Assembly: GCF_023231945.1 (NCBI RefSeq) | Contig: NZ_JAJLJH010000007.1 | Location: 1-64,000, forward strand | Length of the DNA stretch: 64,000 nt | Direction: 5' to 3' | DNA from: Scleromatobacter humisilvae | GTDB lineage: Bacteria; Pseudomonadota; Gammaproteobacteria; Burkholderiales; Burkholderiaceae_C | In this document: positions 39,984-52,154 of the stretch, one piece after another | Layout: the number at the start of each line of letters is the position of its first letter | How positions within the stretch are numbered: the stretch's first letter is position 1 | Notes under the pieces: generated by a model | Database searches by the model: none | Seen by the model: the letters and a program-made list of their open reading frames with translations, nothing else | What the model was told of the DNA's origin: nothing | Made by a program: the position numbers and the translations under genes

Positions 39984-40778
39984 ATGAACTGGAGCGCTCT
40001 CGACACCGGCATCCTCGGCCCGGCGCTGGTCGCCGGCCTGCTCGTCCTCATGACCCACGTCGCGCTCGGCGCGCGCGTCCTCGACAAGGGCATCGTCTTC
40101 ATCGACCTGGCCATCGCGCAGATCGCCGGCCTGGGCGTGATCGGCGCCGACGCGCTGGGCCTGCCCGAGGGCGGCATCGCGGTGCAGGCCGCGGCGGTCA
40201 CGGCGGCGCTGGCCGGCGCGTTGCTGCTGACGTGGACCGAGAAGATGTGGCCCGAGATCCAGGAGGCCCTCATCGGCGTGATGTTCGTGCTGGCGTCGTG
40301 CGCGGGCATCCTGATGCTGTCCAACAACCCGCACGGCGGCGAGCACCTGAAGGACCTGCTGGTCGGCCAGATCCTGTGGGTCGGCAAGACGCAGATCCTG
40401 TGGCTGGCGCTGGTGACCGTGGTGCTCGGTCTCGCGATGTTGACGGGGCTGGTCGAGCGGCTCGGGCGCTTCGGCTTCTATGCGACGTTCGCGATCGCGG
40501 TGACGGCGTCGGTGCAACTGGTCGGCGTCTATCTCGTCTTCACGAGCCTGATCGTTCCTGCGTTGGCGACGCGGGGCATGACGGGCCGTGCGCGGTTCAT
40601 CGCGGGCTATGGCGTCGGCGCGGTGGGCTATGCGCTGGGTCTGGCGGTGTCGGCGTTGCTCGATCTGCCTTCGGGCGCCGTGATCGTGTGGGTGCTGGCG
40701 GCGACGGCGGTGGTGTTCGCCTTCGCCAAGGGACGCTTCGTGGCGGTCGCGCCGTCGAGGGCGCAGGCGCACGGCTGA
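39984..40778 (+). CDS. metal ABC transporter permease, ZnuB-like
   Basis: The 264-residue protein is polytopic with about seven helices and belongs to the ABC-3 family. It shows LDKGIVFIDLAIAQIAGLGV near the N-terminus and VQLVGVYLVFTSLIVPALATR near the C-terminus. It would form the membrane pore with the preceding binding protein. No ATPase gene is beside it: bioB follows convergently after a terminator, and upstream genes are fpr and the outer-membrane pair. The needed ATPase is elsewhere or the system works differently. Confidence 0.86.
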   Translation: MNWSALDTGILGPALVAGLLVLMTHVALGARVLDKGIVFIDLAIAQIAGLGVIGADALGLPEGGIAVQAAAVTAALAGALLLTWTEKMWPEIQEALIGVMFVLASCAGILMLSNNPHGGEHLKDLLVGQILWVGKTQILWLALVTVVLGLAMLTGLVERLGRFGFYATFAIAVTASVQLVGVYLVFTSLIVPALATRGMTGRARFIAGYGVGAVGYALGLAVSALLDLPSGAVIVWVLAATAVVFAFAKGRFVAVAPSRAQAHG

Positions 40779-40796
40779 TCCGCGCGGCTCGCAAGG

Positions 40797-40831
40797 AAAA
40801 AGCCGGTCACCGCGAGGTGGGCCGGCTTTTT
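40797..40831. terminator. bidirectional intrinsic terminator between the permease gene and bioB
   Basis: AAAAAGCCGG and CCGGCTTTTT form the outer stem, with TCACC/GGTGG inside around a GCGA loop and one bulged G. A and T runs flank both sides, so it can serve the plus-strand metal operon and the minus-strand bioB. Confidence 0.88.
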
Positions 40832-40847
40832 CTTCGTCGGAAGCGGC

Positions 40848-41873
40848 TCAGATGTGCTGGCTCGCAGCCGTCGTCACGCCCAATTTCTCGAACAGCGCGC
40901 GATCCTTCTCGACGTCAGGATTTCCCGTGGTCAACAGCTTCTCGCCATAGAACACCGAGTTCGCACCAGCCAGGAAGCACAAGGCCTGCACCGCCTCGCT
41001 CATCTGCTGGCGGCCCGCCGACAGGCGAACGCGCGCAAGAGGCATCGTGATGCGAGCGACAGCGATCGTGCGGACGAATTCCAGCGGATCGAGCGGCTTC
41101 TCTTCGGCCATCGGCGTGCCCTCGACACGCACCAGCTCGTTGATCGGCACCGACTCCGGATACGGATCGAGGTTGGCCAGCTGGGCCACGAGCCCCGCGC
41201 GCTCGCGCCGGCTCTCGCCCATGCCGACGATGCCGCCGCTGCACACGTTGATGCCCGCGCCGCGCACGTGCCCCAGCGTGTTCAGGCGATCCTGGTAGTC
41301 GCGCGTGGTGATCACGCGGCCATAGGCTTCGGGCGCGGTGTCGAGGTTGTGGTTGTAGTAGTCGAGGCCGGCGTCCTTGAGCGACTGCGCCTGTGGCTCG
41401 GTCAGCATGCCCAGCGTGCAGCAGGCCTCGAGACCCAGCGACTTCACCTCGCGCACGATGGCCGAGACGGCCTCGATGTCGCGGTCCTTCGGCGCGCGCC
41501 ACGCGGCGCCCATGCAGAAGCGCGTGGCGCCGTGTTCCTTGGCCGTGCGGGCGGCGGCGGCGACGGCGGCGACGTCCATCAGCTTGGTCGCGTCCACGCC
41601 GGTGTCGTAGTGCACCGACTGCGGGCAGTAGCCGCAGTCCTCGGGGCAGCCGCCGGTCTTGATCGACAGCAGCGTCGCCAGCTCGACCTGGTTGGGCGCG
41701 AAGTGCTCGCGGTGCACGGTCTGCGCGCGCAGGATCAGGTCGTTGAACGGCAGGTCGAACAGGGCTTCGACGGCATCGACGCTCCAGCGCTCGGTGTGCG
41801 CGTGGCCGCAGGACGTGTCGACCGGCGTCGCGTCGCGGCGCTGGATGTGGATGGGGGAGACGGATGCGTTCAT
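40848..41873 (-). CDS. bioB: biotin synthase
   Basis: BioB inserts sulfur into dethiobiotin using radical SAM chemistry. The 341-residue protein has the CxxxCxxC cluster site at Cys76, Cys80 and Cys83 ([13 protein letters not shown]), the [13 protein letters not shown] block and [14 protein letters not shown], and the conserved arginine region [10 protein letters not shown] that binds the [2Fe-2S] cluster. No other bio genes are in the window; it stands alone, divergent from pepF. Confidence 0.97.
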   Translation of the reverse strand: MNASVSPIHIQRRDATPVDTSCGHAHTERWSVDAVEALFDLPFNDLILRAQTVHREHFAPNQVELATLLSIKTGGCPEDCGYCPQSVHYDTGVDATKLMDVAAVAAAARTAKEHGATRFCMGAAWRAPKDRDIEAVSAIVREVKSLGLEACCTLGMLTEPQAQSLKDAGLDYYNHNLDTAPEAYGRVITTRDYQDRLNTLGHVRGAGINVCSGGIVGMGESRRERAGLVAQLANLDPYPESVPINELVRVEGTPMAEEKPLDPLEFVRTIAVARITMPLARVRLSAGRQQMSEAVQALCFLAGANSVFYGEKLLTTGNPDVEKDRALFEKLGVTTAASQHI

Positions 41874-41988
41874 CCGCGAATTTTGCCCTACCCGATTGAC
41901 CCGCCGGCCCGGTCGGGTTCCCGCTACGTCGACCGCCCGCCGGCGCCGCTAGAGTGTGGCCCTCCAATCGACCAACAGGACGACCGAC

Positions 41989-43788
41989 ATGCAGAAGCGC
42001 CTCGCGCGGGCCGACGTGCCCGTGGACATGACCTGGGACCTGCGCGAGCTGTTCGCCGACGAGTCTGCCTGGGAGGCGGAGTTCGCCGCGCTGGACGCCG
42101 CGCTGGCCGAGGTCGCGCCGTTCCGGGGCCGGCTGGGCGAGTCCGGCGCCACGCTGGCGCGCTGCCTGGACACCGTCGAGCAGTTGCAGGCCCGCCTGAT
42201 GCGCGTCAGCACCTTCGCCTACCTGCGCAATGCCCAGGACGGCACCGATCCCGCCTACCAGGCCGCCTCCGCGCGCGTGGGCGCGCTCGCGGCGCGACTG
42301 GGTGCGAGCGTCTCGTTCGTCGACTCCGAGATCCTGGCGCTGCCCGACGACACCCTCGGCCGCTTCCTCGCGGAGGAATCCGCGCTGGCGCCGCATCGCG
42401 TGTCGCTGGAACGGCTGGTCGAGACGAAGCCGCACCGCCTGGGCGCCGAGACCGAAGGCGCGCTGGCCGCGCTCGGCGAGGTGCTGGGTGCGCCCTACGC
42501 GATCTACCAGCGTTCCAAGGCCAGCGACATCCAGTTCGCGCCCTTCGTCGACGCACAGGGCGCGCAGCACCCGAACTCGTTCAGCCTGTACGAGACGAGC
42601 TACGAGGCGAATGCGGACACGAGCGTGCGCCGCGGCGCCTGGCAGTCCTTCAGCGCCGGCCTGAAGGCGTACAACAACACCTACGCCGCGACGATCGCCA
42701 CCGAGGTGAAGAAGAACGTCGCGATCGCGCGCCTGCGCGGCTACCGCAGCACGGAGGACTACCTGCTGCAGTCGCACCAGGTGCCGCACGGGCTGTACAC
42801 GAACATCCTGGAGATCATCCGCGCCGAGCTGGCGCCGCACATGCAGCGCTACCAGCGCCTGCGCCGCCGCGTGCTGGGCCTGGACAAGGTGCTGCACTGC
42901 GACCTGCGCGCGCCGCTGGACGCCGGCTTCGAGCCGCCCATCTCGTACGAGCAGGCCTGCGACACGCTGCTCGCCTCGATGGAGCCGATGGGCGCGGAGT
43001 ACGTGGACTTCGTGCGCACCGCGCTCACGCAGCGCTGGGTGGATCGCGCGGACAACGTCGGCAAGTCCACCGGCGCGTTCTGCTCGTCGCCGTACGGCGT
43101 CCACCCCTACATCCTGATCACCTGGGCCGGCACGACGCGCAGCATGTTCACGCTCGCGCACGAGCTGGGGCACGCGGGGCACTTCGGGCTGGCGATGAAG
43201 CACCAGCGCTTCGTCAACACGCGGCCGGCCATGCCGTTCGTCGAGGCGCCGTCGATCATGCACGAGATGCTGCTCGCCCGGCACATCCTGGCCGGCAGCG
43301 ACGACCAGCGCACACGGCGCAGCGTCATCATGCAGCTGCTGGGCACCTACCATCACAACTTCGTCACGCACCTGCTGGAGGCCGAGCTGCAGCACCGCGT
43401 GTATGCCCTGGCAGAAGCCGGCCAGGCCGTGACGGCGACGCTGCTGAACCGCACCAAGGGCGAGGTGCTGCAGGGCTTCTGGGGCGACGCGGTGGAGATC
43501 GACGACGGCGCGCGCATGACCTGGATGCGCCAGCCGCACTACTACATGGGCCTGTACCCGTACACGTATTCGGTGGGCCTGGTGGCCGCCACCGCGATGG
43601 GACAGCGCGTGGCGCAGGAAGGCTCGCCGGCCGTGCAGCGCTGGCTGCAGGTGCTGCGCGCCGGCGGCACCCTGAAGCCGCTGGAGCTGATGCAGCTCGC
43701 CGGTGTCGACATGTCGACGCCGCAGCCCATCCACGACGCCGTGGCGTACGTCGGATCGTTGATCGACGAGCTGGAAAAGAGCTTCTAG
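41989..43788 (+). CDS. pepF: oligoendopeptidase F, M3 metallopeptidase family
   Basis: PepF-type M3 peptidases cut short peptides in the cytoplasm. The 599-residue protein has the zinc motif HELGH at 391-395 ([13 protein letters not shown]) and the third ligand glutamate in the downstream [11 protein letters not shown] block. It has an N-terminal oligopeptidase-F domain ([20 protein letters not shown]). The ATG at 41989 has AGGA 10 bp upstream; a GTG at 41956 is also in frame. Its TAG stop shares a CTAG palindrome with the convergent panC stop. Confidence 0.93.
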   Translation: MQKRLARADVPVDMTWDLRELFADESAWEAEFAALDAALAEVAPFRGRLGESGATLARCLDTVEQLQARLMRVSTFAYLRNAQDGTDPAYQAASARVGALAARLGASVSFVDSEILALPDDTLGRFLAEESALAPHRVSLERLVETKPHRLGAETEGALAALGEVLGAPYAIYQRSKASDIQFAPFVDAQGAQHPNSFSLYETSYEANADTSVRRGAWQSFSAGLKAYNNTYAATIATEVKKNVAIARLRGYRSTEDYLLQSHQVPHGLYTNILEIIRAELAPHMQRYQRLRRRVLGLDKVLHCDLRAPLDAGFEPPISYEQACDTLLASMEPMGAEYVDFVRTALTQRWVDRADNVGKSTGAFCSSPYGVHPYILITWAGTTRSMFTLAHELGHAGHFGLAMKHQRFVNTRPAMPFVEAPSIMHEMLLARHILAGSDDQRTRRSVIMQLLGTYHHNFVTHLLEAELQHRVYALAEAGQAVTATLLNRTKGEVLQGFWGDAVEIDDGARMTWMRQPHYYMGLYPYTYSVGLVAATAMGQRVAQEGSPAVQRWLQVLRAGGTLKPLELMQLAGVDMSTPQPIHDAVAYVGSLIDELEKSF

Positions 43789-44630
43789 AGATCGATCTCG
43801 AGGTTGTCGATCAGCCGCGTCTTGCCCAGGCGCGACGCGGCCAGCGCGACCAGCGGCGTCTTCGCGGCGAAGTCGTCGGCGGTGGGCGGCAGCAGGTCGG
43901 TGCGACGGCGCACGGTGAGGTAGTCGGTCTGCCAGCCGCGCGCGTCCAGCTCGGCCACCTGCTTCGCCTCGACGGCGCCGACGTCGCGCGCGCCCTCGCG
44001 CAGCGCGGCCGCGATCGCGCGCAGCGCGCGCGCGAGCGCGGTGGCCTCGGCGCGTTCGTCCTGGCTGAGGTAGCCGTTGCGCGACGACAGCGCCAGGCCG
44101 TCGCTGGCGCGGATGGTCGGCGCGCCGATCACTTCGGTGGGCAGCGCGAACTGGCGCGCCATCGCCTTGATCACCATCAGCTGCTGGTAGTCCTTCTGGC
44201 CGAACACGGCCACGGCCGGCTGCACGCACTGGAACAGCTTCATCACCACCGTGCACACGCCGGTGAAGAAGCCGGGACGGAACTCGCCCTCCAGCAGGTC
44301 GGCGATAGATGCCGGCGGCGTCAGCTTGAAGGTCTGCGGCTCGGGGTAGAGCTCGCGCTCGCTGGGCGCGAAGACGATGTCGCAGCCGGCCGACTCGAGC
44401 AGCTGGCAGTCGCGCTCGAGCGTGCGCGGGTACTGGTCGAAGTCCTCGTGCGGCAGGAACTGCAGGCGGTTGACGAAGATCGTCGCAACCACCGGAAAGC
44501 CGTGCAGCGCGGCCTCGCGCACCAGCGCCAGGTGGCCTTCGTGCAGGTTGCCCATCGTCGGCACGAGCGCCGTCTTCGTCGAGCCGGCGAGCACGGCGCG
44601 CAGGTCGGCGATGGTGTGGATGACTTGCAT
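43785..44630 (-). CDS. panC: pantothenate synthetase
   Basis: PanC joins pantoate and beta-alanine with ATP to make pantothenate. The 281-residue protein has the [17 protein letters not shown] motif (HIGH-like), [19 protein letters not shown] and [15 protein letters not shown]. The ATG at 44630 starts [11 protein letters not shown], the family N-terminus. It lies 7 bp after panB, forming a panB-panC operon. Confidence 0.96.
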   Translation of the reverse strand: MQVIHTIADLRAVLAGSTKTALVPTMGNLHEGHLALVREAALHGFPVVATIFVNRLQFLPHEDFDQYPRTLERDCQLLESAGCDIVFAPSERELYPEPQTFKLTPPASIADLLEGEFRPGFFTGVCTVVMKLFQCVQPAVAVFGQKDYQQLMVIKAMARQFALPTEVIGAPTIRASDGLALSSRNGYLSQDERAEATALARALRAIAAALREGARDVGAVEAKQVAELDARGWQTDYLTVRRRTDLLPPTADDFAAKTPLVALAASRLGKTRLIDNLEIDL

Positions 44631-44637
44631 GGCGCGC

Positions 44638-45474
44638 TCAGTAGGTGTGGACGTCGGCCTGCGGGAAGCTGCCGTCCTTGACCGCCGCGACATAGCGACC
44701 GATCGCCGCGGCGATGGAGCCGCCTTCGGCCATGAAGTTGCGCACGAAGCGCGGCTTGCGGCCGGAGCCCAGGCCCAGCATGTCGTGCAGCACCAGCACC
44801 TGGCCCGAGGTGCCGCCGCCGGCGCCGATGCCGATGGTCATCAGCTCGGGGTTGTCGTTCGTGATCTCGGTGGCCAGCGCCGCGGGCACCATCTCGAACA
44901 CCATCATCGCGGCGCCGGCCTCGGCCAGCTCGCGCGCCTCGCGGCGCAGCGCGGCGCCCGAGTCGGCGTCCTTGCCCTGCACGCGGTAGCCGCCGATGGC
45001 GTGCACGCGCTGCGGCGTCAGGCCCAGGTGCGCGCAGACGGGGATGCCGCGCGCGACTAGGTGCGACACGATCTCGGCCGTCCAGCCGCCGCCTTCGATC
45101 TTGACCATGCGGGCGCCCGCGCGCATCAGCGTGACCGCCGAATCGAGCGCCACGCCCTTGCCGTTCTCGTAGCTGCCGAACGGCATGTCGGCGATCAGCC
45201 AGGCCGCGGGCTGCACGCGCGCCACGCACTCGGTGTGGTACGCCATGTCGGCCAGCGTCACCGGCAGCGTGCTGGTGCGGCCCTGCAGCACGTTGCCGAG
45301 CGAATCGCCCACCAGCAACGTGTCGACGCCGGCCTCGTCGAGCACCTGCGCGAACGTGGCGTCGTAGCAGGTGAGCATGGCGATCTTCTCCCCGCGGGCG
45401 CGCATCTCGCGCAGCTTGGGCAAGGTGATGGCGGTGCGGGCGGTGTTTGCAGCGGGGCTGGAATGAGCGCTCAT
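44638..45474 (-). CDS. panB: 3-methyl-2-oxobutanoate hydroxymethyltransferase
   Basis: PanB adds a hydroxymethyl group from methylene-tetrahydrofolate to ketoisovalerate, giving ketopantoate. The 278-residue protein has [50 protein letters not shown] and [22 protein letters not shown] (metal- and substrate-binding blocks). The ATG at 45474 gives the usual length with a short Ser/Ala-rich lead. Confidence 0.96.
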   Translation of the reverse strand: MSAHSSPAANTARTAITLPKLREMRARGEKIAMLTCYDATFAQVLDEAGVDTLLVGDSLGNVLQGRTSTLPVTLADMAYHTECVARVQPAAWLIADMPFGSYENGKGVALDSAVTLMRAGARMVKIEGGGWTAEIVSHLVARGIPVCAHLGLTPQRVHAIGGYRVQGKDADSGAALRREARELAEAGAAMMVFEMVPAALATEITNDNPELMTIGIGAGGGTSGQVLVLHDMLGLGSGRKPRFVRNFMAEGGSIAAAIGRYVAAVKDGSFPQADVHTY

Positions 45475-45555
45475 GGCGAGGTCTTGGACGGCGGCGCTCA
45501 CCGGCGTCCCGGCATGGGACGCCGACGCGGCGCGAGGCGGCATTGTGCCTATCTC

Positions 45556-45579
45556 CGCGCCGCCAGGTGCGGCGGCGCG
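45556..45579 (-). terminator. GC-rich hairpin after the epimerase gene
   Basis: Perfect 9-base arms (CGCGCCGCC and GGCGGCGCG) around a 6-base loop lie about 20 bp after the epimerase stop on the minus strand. There is no T run, so termination here is only suggested. Confidence 0.4.
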
Positions 45580-45599
45580 CGCCTGTTGGGGAAAAGACC

Positions 45600-47105
45600 C
45601 TAATAGCCGCGGTCTGGCGCCGCTTCGGTCCGGGCCAGTTCCTCGAAGGCGCCGGCGAGCGTCGGATGCCTGAAACGGAAGCCCGTCGCGAGCGCGGCCC
45701 CGGGCACGACGTTCTGGCCCTCCAGCAGCAGCTCCGACATCTCGCCCAGCACCCACCGAATCGGCGCGCCCGGCATGCGCAGGCGGACGCGCCGTCCGAA
45801 CGACGCGGCCATCGCGCGCGCGAACGCGGCCTGCGACAGCGTCTCCGGCGCGACGGCGTTCACGGGGCCGGACAACGCCGGCTCGGCGATCGCATGGCGG
45901 ATCAGGGCGACGGCGTCGTCGAGATGGATCCAGGGCGCGGGCTGCCTGCCCGAGCCCAGCACGGCGCCCAAGCCGAAGCGCGACGACAGCGCGAGCATCG
46001 GATACGCCCCGTCGCCGCGGCCCAGCACCACGCCGAAGCGCATCCGCACGACTCGCACGCCGAGCGCCTCGGCGCGGCGCGCCTCGTGCTCGATGGCGAC
46101 GCACAGGTCCGACTGGAACTGCCCGGGCCGCGGCGGGCTCTGTTCGTCGAGGGGCTCGAACGAGGCCCCGGGCGACGCGCCGTAGAAGCCCACCGCGGAC
46201 GCGCTGACCAGCAGGCGCGGCCGCTGCTCCAGCCGGCGCATCAGCTCGACGATGCCCGCGGTGACGTCGACGCGGCTGGCCAGCAGCAACGCGCGTCGCG
46301 CGGCCGTCCACGGCATGCCGAGCACGCGCGCGCCCGCCAGGTTGACGACGGCGTCGATCCGCGTCTCGGCCGGAATCGCATCGAGCCGGTCGACCACCCA
46401 GACATCCGGCCCGAACTCGGCACGCGCCTGGGACGCGTCGCGCGCCAGCGCGATCACGCGCGCGCCGTCGCGGCGCAACTGCGCCACCAGCGCGCGGCCG
46501 ATGAAGCCCGTCGCGCCGGTCACGAGGACGGCGGGGACGATGAGATGGCCGGGCTGCGTCACGCCGCATTCTGGCCGCACCGCACGCCCACGCGCGCCGG
46601 AGGGCGAAGCGAGGCGGCCCAGCCGGCGCACGGCCAGGGCGTCGCGCGCGCTCCACGCGAACACGCCGGCCGCGAAGACGGTCATCGCCCACGACGCGGG
46701 CCCCTGCGGCGTCCACGCGAACCCGGTCGGCAACGCCGCCCACGCAAGCAGGTGCGGCGCGAACGCGGCCAGGAACAGCCCGTAGACCACGGCCAGCAGC
46801 GTGTGCAGCACGCGTTCGGACGGCGGCAGCTTGCGGCTGCGATCCTCCTCGAGAAAGTCGACCAGCGTGAGCACGATCTCGACGAGCAGCACCGCGCCCA
46901 GCACCAGCGCGAGGGCGCCATGCCACTGCGTCCAGCCCAGCGCCAGGAACACGCCGCCGTAGATCGCCTCGCGCGCCGAGTGCAGCATCAGCTCGCGCCG
47001 CGCCGACGCGCGCGCCGGCAGCCTGGCGACCAGCTCGTGATGCCAGATGGTGTCGAACGCGCCGGCGAGCACCTGCACGGCCAGCAGGACGAAGACGGCG
47101 CTCAT
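45600..47105 (-). CDS. membrane-anchored TIGR01777-type NAD-dependent epimerase
   Basis: The 501-residue protein is a fusion. Residues 1-175 carry four or five hydrophobic helices ([75 protein letters not shown]). From about residue 205 comes an SDR/epimerase domain with the NAD motif [37 protein letters not shown] and a C-terminal DUF1731-like end ([21 protein letters not shown]). The usual stand-alone TIGR01777 protein is about 300 residues. The ATG overlaps the stop of the upstream DUF4166 gene (ATGA). Substrate unknown. Confidence 0.85.
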   Translation of the reverse strand: MSAVFVLLAVQVLAGAFDTIWHHELVARLPARASARRELMLHSAREAIYGGVFLALGWTQWHGALALVLGAVLLVEIVLTLVDFLEEDRSRKLPPSERVLHTLLAVVYGLFLAAFAPHLLAWAALPTGFAWTPQGPASWAMTVFAAGVFAWSARDALAVRRLGRLASPSGARGRAVRPECGVTQPGHLIVPAVLVTGATGFIGRALVAQLRRDGARVIALARDASQARAEFGPDVWVVDRLDAIPAETRIDAVVNLAGARVLGMPWTAARRALLLASRVDVTAGIVELMRRLEQRPRLLVSASAVGFYGASPGASFEPLDEQSPPRPGQFQSDLCVAIEHEARRAEALGVRVVRMRFGVVLGRGDGAYPMLALSSRFGLGAVLGSGRQPAPWIHLDDAVALIRHAIAEPALSGPVNAVAPETLSQAAFARAMAASFGRRVRLRMPGAPIRWVLGEMSELLLEGQNVVPGAALATGFRFRHPTLAGAFEELARTEAAPDRGY

Positions 47106-47797
47106 TGCGCGGCTCCTTCGGCGTCGGCGACCGGGTCGACGAACACGCCCGATTGATGGAAGGTGTGTCCCCACAGCGGGTGCACCATGTCGAGGTCGAA
47201 GCGGAACAGGCCGTCGCCGAGGTCGGTGTGCGTCACGCGGCAGGTGCCGGGCGTCAGCAGCGCGGGCACGGGAATGCGCAGGCGGCCCAGCATCAGCGTG
47301 AAGCGGCGGCTCTCGAAGACGAGCGCGCCGCGCTCCTCGAACACGTCCAGCGCCATGCTCAGGCCGCCGTCGGTGCGCTCCACCAGGCCGCCGTCGGCGG
47401 CCAGCTGCTTCGTCGAGCGCACGACATGCGGCGCGCGCGGGCCGGCCGTGTGGAAGCTGCGCTCCCAGACCATGCCGCCGCGGCCGTCGTCGAACACGCG
47501 CACCGAGGTCGGCACGGCGTCCGACGTCACGCCGGACAGCGGGCTGCCGAACAGCCGCGACAGCGCCGCGAACACGCGGCCCACCGGCGAGCAGCGCAGC
47601 TCCATGCGGCCGACGTAGGTGGCGGCGCCGTGGTCGACACCGAAGCGGCGGCGCACGGCGGGAGGCAGGCGCGCCCAGGCGCCGGGGCCGACGAGGGCGG
47701 GCAGGTCGAGCGCGCGCACCGTGGCGGGAGCGCTCAGCGGGGTGGTCAGCGAAGAGGTCATGAGGGGTCTCGTCTCGGGATCGGATGAACCGCTCAT
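47102..47797 (-). CDS. DUF4166 domain protein
   Basis: The 231-residue soluble protein matches the DUF4166 pattern as I recall it: [10 protein letters not shown] near the N-terminus, VWERSFH around residue 107, and a C-terminal [22 protein letters not shown] block. Proteins of this type are often beside or fused to TIGR01777 epimerases, as here. No catalytic residue is assigned. An ATG at 47761 is an alternative start; neither has a good ribosome-binding site. It is divergent from the sensor kinase across 123 bp. Confidence 0.75.
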   Translation of the reverse strand: MSGSSDPETRPLMTSSLTTPLSAPATVRALDLPALVGPGAWARLPPAVRRRFGVDHGAATYVGRMELRCSPVGRVFAALSRLFGSPLSGVTSDAVPTSVRVFDDGRGGMVWERSFHTAGPRAPHVVRSTKQLAADGGLVERTDGGLSMALDVFEERGALVFESRRFTLMLGRLRIPVPALLTPGTCRVTHTDLGDGLFRFDLDMVHPLWGHTFHQSGVFVDPVADAEGAAQ

Positions 47798-47845
47798 CGC
47801 GAAATCCGGGCCAGCCCGCGGGGCCGTCGCAAGTCGTTGATTTCA

Positions 47846-47873
47846 TTGAACTTTGTGTTTGACCCTGCATACT
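47846..47873 (+). promoter_or_regulatory. possible promoter of the sensor kinase/regulator pair
   Basis: TTGAAC (47846-47851) and CATACT (47868-47873) are 16 bp apart in an AT-rich patch, 48 bp before the kinase start. Confidence 0.35.
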
Positions 47874-47920
47874 TGGGATACAGTCCGGCAACCGCCTGTC
47901 GTCAACCTCGTTGACACCCC

Positions 47921-49722
47921 ATGCTGATCCACCTCACCCTCGCCTTCGCGCTGTTCGAGACGCTGGCCCTGGCCGGCGTGCTGCTCGCCTGGGCCGACCG
48001 CGTGGCCGGCGCGCGCCTGCTGGCCGCCTTCCTCGCGGGCATCGCGGTGTGGATCGTCGGCAACGAGCTGCCCAACTGGTTCGGGCCGCACATGGAGCGC
48101 GCGTCGATGGCGCTGCTGGCGACGGCACCGTTCACGTCGGCGTTCTTCTTCCACTTCGTCGTCGTCTTCTGCGGCGTGCGCCTGGGCCGCCGCACGATCG
48201 CCGCGGGCTACGTGCTGGGCGTGGTGTCGACGCTGGCGTCCGAGTGCCTGCTGCCGGCCTACCTCGTGCACAACCGCTACATCGGCTGGATCGCGCTGCC
48301 GTACGCGGCCGGCTGGATCGCCAGCACCGCGTGGGTGGTCCTCGGCGGCGCGGGCATCGCGGTGCTGCTGACATCGATGCTGCGCGCGCAACGGCCGGCG
48401 TTCAGCCAGATCGCCGCGGTCGCGGCGTCGTGCCTGTGGGGCTTCGTGTGCCTGACGGGCTACGGCATGGCAGTGCTCGACCTGCCGTGCTATCCGTTCC
48501 CGCTGCTGGGCCTGCCGCTGTATCCGGTGATCCTCGTCTACGGCATCCTGCGCTACGGCGTGTTCGTGGCCAACGCGTGGGCGCGGCGCGCGCTGGTGTG
48601 GACGTTGCTCCTCGCGCTGGGCGCGGCGATCGTCGCGCTGACGCCGCTGCTGCCCTTCGAATCGCGCTGGGTCGGCGGGCTGGCCGTGGCCGCGAGCTGC
48701 CTCGCGCTGAACGGGCCGATCCGCGGCTTCGCCGAGCGCCTGGTCTACCCGGGAGGCACGGTGAGCGCGGGCGACCTGCAGGCCTGGCGCGTCGCGCTGC
48801 AATCGGCCGAGACCGCCGACGTCCTCGCGCAGCAGGCCTCCGCGGTGTTGAGCCGCCGCATCGGCACGCGGGTGGCCGTGACGATCGGCGGGCAGCCGAC
48901 CGTCGACACCGCCGTCCCCCGCCTCTCGACCACGCGCGGCCCGGAGGCCTGGACGACCGAGCTCGCCGGCTGGGACGCCGCGCCACCCGGCCCGCGCCAC
49001 GTCGCCGAGTTGTTCGGATCGGTGGTCGCCGAGGCCGCGGCACGCGTCGAGCAGACGCAGCAGATCGCCGCGCGCGAACGCGAGCGCCAGCTGCAGGCGC
49101 GCCTCGCGGAACTCGGCTCGCTCGCCGCGACCGTGGCGCACGACATCCGCAACCCGCTCAACATCATCGCGATGGCCGTCGCGGGCACGCCCCCGGACAC
49201 GCGGCGCGAGGTCGCCGACCAGGTGGCGCGCATCGCCAACCTCACGAAGGACCTGCTCGACTACGCCAAGCCGTGGAAGCTCGCGCCCACGCCGCTCGAC
49301 CTCGCGGCCCAGGTGCGCCGCGCGGCGATGCGGCTGCCGGACGTGAGCCTGGGCGACGGCCTGGCCGGCGAACTTCCCATTGAAGCGGACGCGCGGCGCG
49401 TCGAGCAGGCGCTGACCAACCTGTTCGAGAACGCGCGGGTCGCCGTCGCGGACGTGGGCGACGACGCGCGCGCGGGCCACGTGCACGTCGATGCCGAGTC
49501 GGTGCCCGGCGCGCTGCTGCTGCACGTCTGCGACAACGGCCCCGGCGTGCCCGACGAGATCCGCGCGCGGCTGTTCGAGCCCTTCGCGTCGCGCAGCCCC
49601 GGCGGCACGGGGCTGGGCCTGGCGATCGTCGCCCGCATCATGGCCGCGCACGGCGGCAGCGTGGCGCTGACCGAACGCGCGCCGTGGCGCACCTGCTTCA
49701 CCCTGACGTTTCCGACCGCATC

Positions 49723-49726
<4 letters not shown>
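47921..49726 (+). CDS. membrane sensor histidine kinase
   Basis: The 601-residue protein has about eight N-terminal membrane helices (residues 1-270), a weak cytoplasmic linker, then HisKA with His407 in LAATVAHDIRNPLNIIAMAV and a HATPase domain (NLFENARVAV, CDNGPGVPDEI, GGTGLGLAIVARIMAAHGG). It shares the kinase type of NtrB-like partners of sigma-54 regulators. Its TGA overlaps the ATG of the response regulator gene (ATGA). The signal is not evident; the multi-helix sensor with no large periplasmic domain suggests a membrane or intramembrane cue. Confidence 0.9.
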
Positions 49727-51093
<1,367 letters not shown>

Positions 51094-51107
51094 ACGTCCT
51101 GGTTAGC

Positions 51108-52112
51108 TCAAGCGAGCGCCTTGGCCAGGATCGGCAGGCTGATGTCCATGCGGTAGTCGACCGCGCTGTGGTCGTCGGCGAACTCCTCGTAGACATGCGC
51201 CACGTCCATGTCGAGCAGCCGCTTGTGCATGCGTCTCGCGCCATAGACCAGGTTGTATTGGTCGACGTCGCCGCAATCGATGTAGAGCGCCTTCAGCGCC
51301 GCCAGTCCGCGGCCGTGCTGTTCGACGAGGGTCAATGGATCCCAGGCCATCCAGTTCGCCCAGCGCTCGGGGATCAGCTCGCAGGTGTCGAGCGTCACCG
51401 GCAGGCGCACGCCGCAGGGTGCCGACGGATCCGGATCGAAGCTCGCGGCCTGGGCCAGCATCATGAGGATGTGCACGTCGCTGTCCTTGGTCTTCTTCGC
51501 CTGCCAGAAGGCGTCGACCCAGGCGCCGATCGCGGGCTCCTTGGCGAGCGCGCGCAGCACCGGGACGAACTCGTGCCGATAGAGCAGCTCGAAGCCCATG
51601 TCGCCGGAGTGCACGGCCGCCGCGCTCCAGAAGTCCGGATGCAGCAGCGCATGCACCATCGCGCCGTAGCCGCCGCTGGACTTGCCGAACAGGCCTCGCC
51701 GGCCCGCGCCGCCGCAGCCGAACGAGGTCTCGACCAGCGGCACCGCCTCGGCGAGCAGGAAATCGTCCCAGCGGCCCATCGCCACCGAGTTCACGTACTG
51801 GTTGCCGCCGAGCCGCGTGAAGCAGTCCGGGAAGGCCACGACGACGGGCGGCATCTCGCCGCTCGCGATCAGGCGATCCAGGCGCTCGGGGACGTTCTCG
51901 CCGAAATTCTTCCAGTTGGTGTGCGCCGGACCGCCGGCGGTGAATCCCACGATGTCGACCAGCAGCGGCAGGCCGCGGCCGTCATGCCCGGCCGGGATGT
52001 AGACGTCGATGACGCGCAGCGTCGGGTCGCCGAGCAGGTTGCCGGCGAGCACCTGGCTGTCGACGGCCAGGCGATGGACGGTACCGGCCGGAACGTTGGG
52101 GCTTCTGCGCAT
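51108..52112 (-). CDS. esterase D-type alpha/beta hydrolase
   Basis: The 334-residue protein resembles PF00756 esterases: VIDVYIPAGHDGRGLPLLVDIVGF, the nucleophile elbow GKSSGGYGAM (G-x-S-x-G with the serine near 179), and an acid/His pair likely in DCGDVDQYNL and ADDHSAVDYR. No signal peptide is seen. It lies convergent to the regulator gene, 14 bp apart. The substrate cannot be told from sequence. Confidence 0.83.
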   Translation of the reverse strand: MRRSPNVPAGTVHRLAVDSQVLAGNLLGDPTLRVIDVYIPAGHDGRGLPLLVDIVGFTAGGPAHTNWKNFGENVPERLDRLIASGEMPPVVVAFPDCFTRLGGNQYVNSVAMGRWDDFLLAEAVPLVETSFGCGGAGRRGLFGKSSGGYGAMVHALLHPDFWSAAAVHSGDMGFELLYRHEFVPVLRALAKEPAIGAWVDAFWQAKKTKDSDVHILMMLAQAASFDPDPSAPCGVRLPVTLDTCELIPERWANWMAWDPLTLVEQHGRGLAALKALYIDCGDVDQYNLVYGARRMHKRLLDMDVAHVYEEFADDHSAVDYRMDISLPILAKALA

Positions 52113-52154
52113 CTCGACTCCTGCATTGACGGACGAGCCGGGATTGTCGCGCGT

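Noticed and set aside
40854-44681. 1275-codon open frame spanning bioB, pepF and panC
   Set aside because: It crosses three well-supported genes on both strands; composition is low-complexity and no motif is present. It is a shadow frame.
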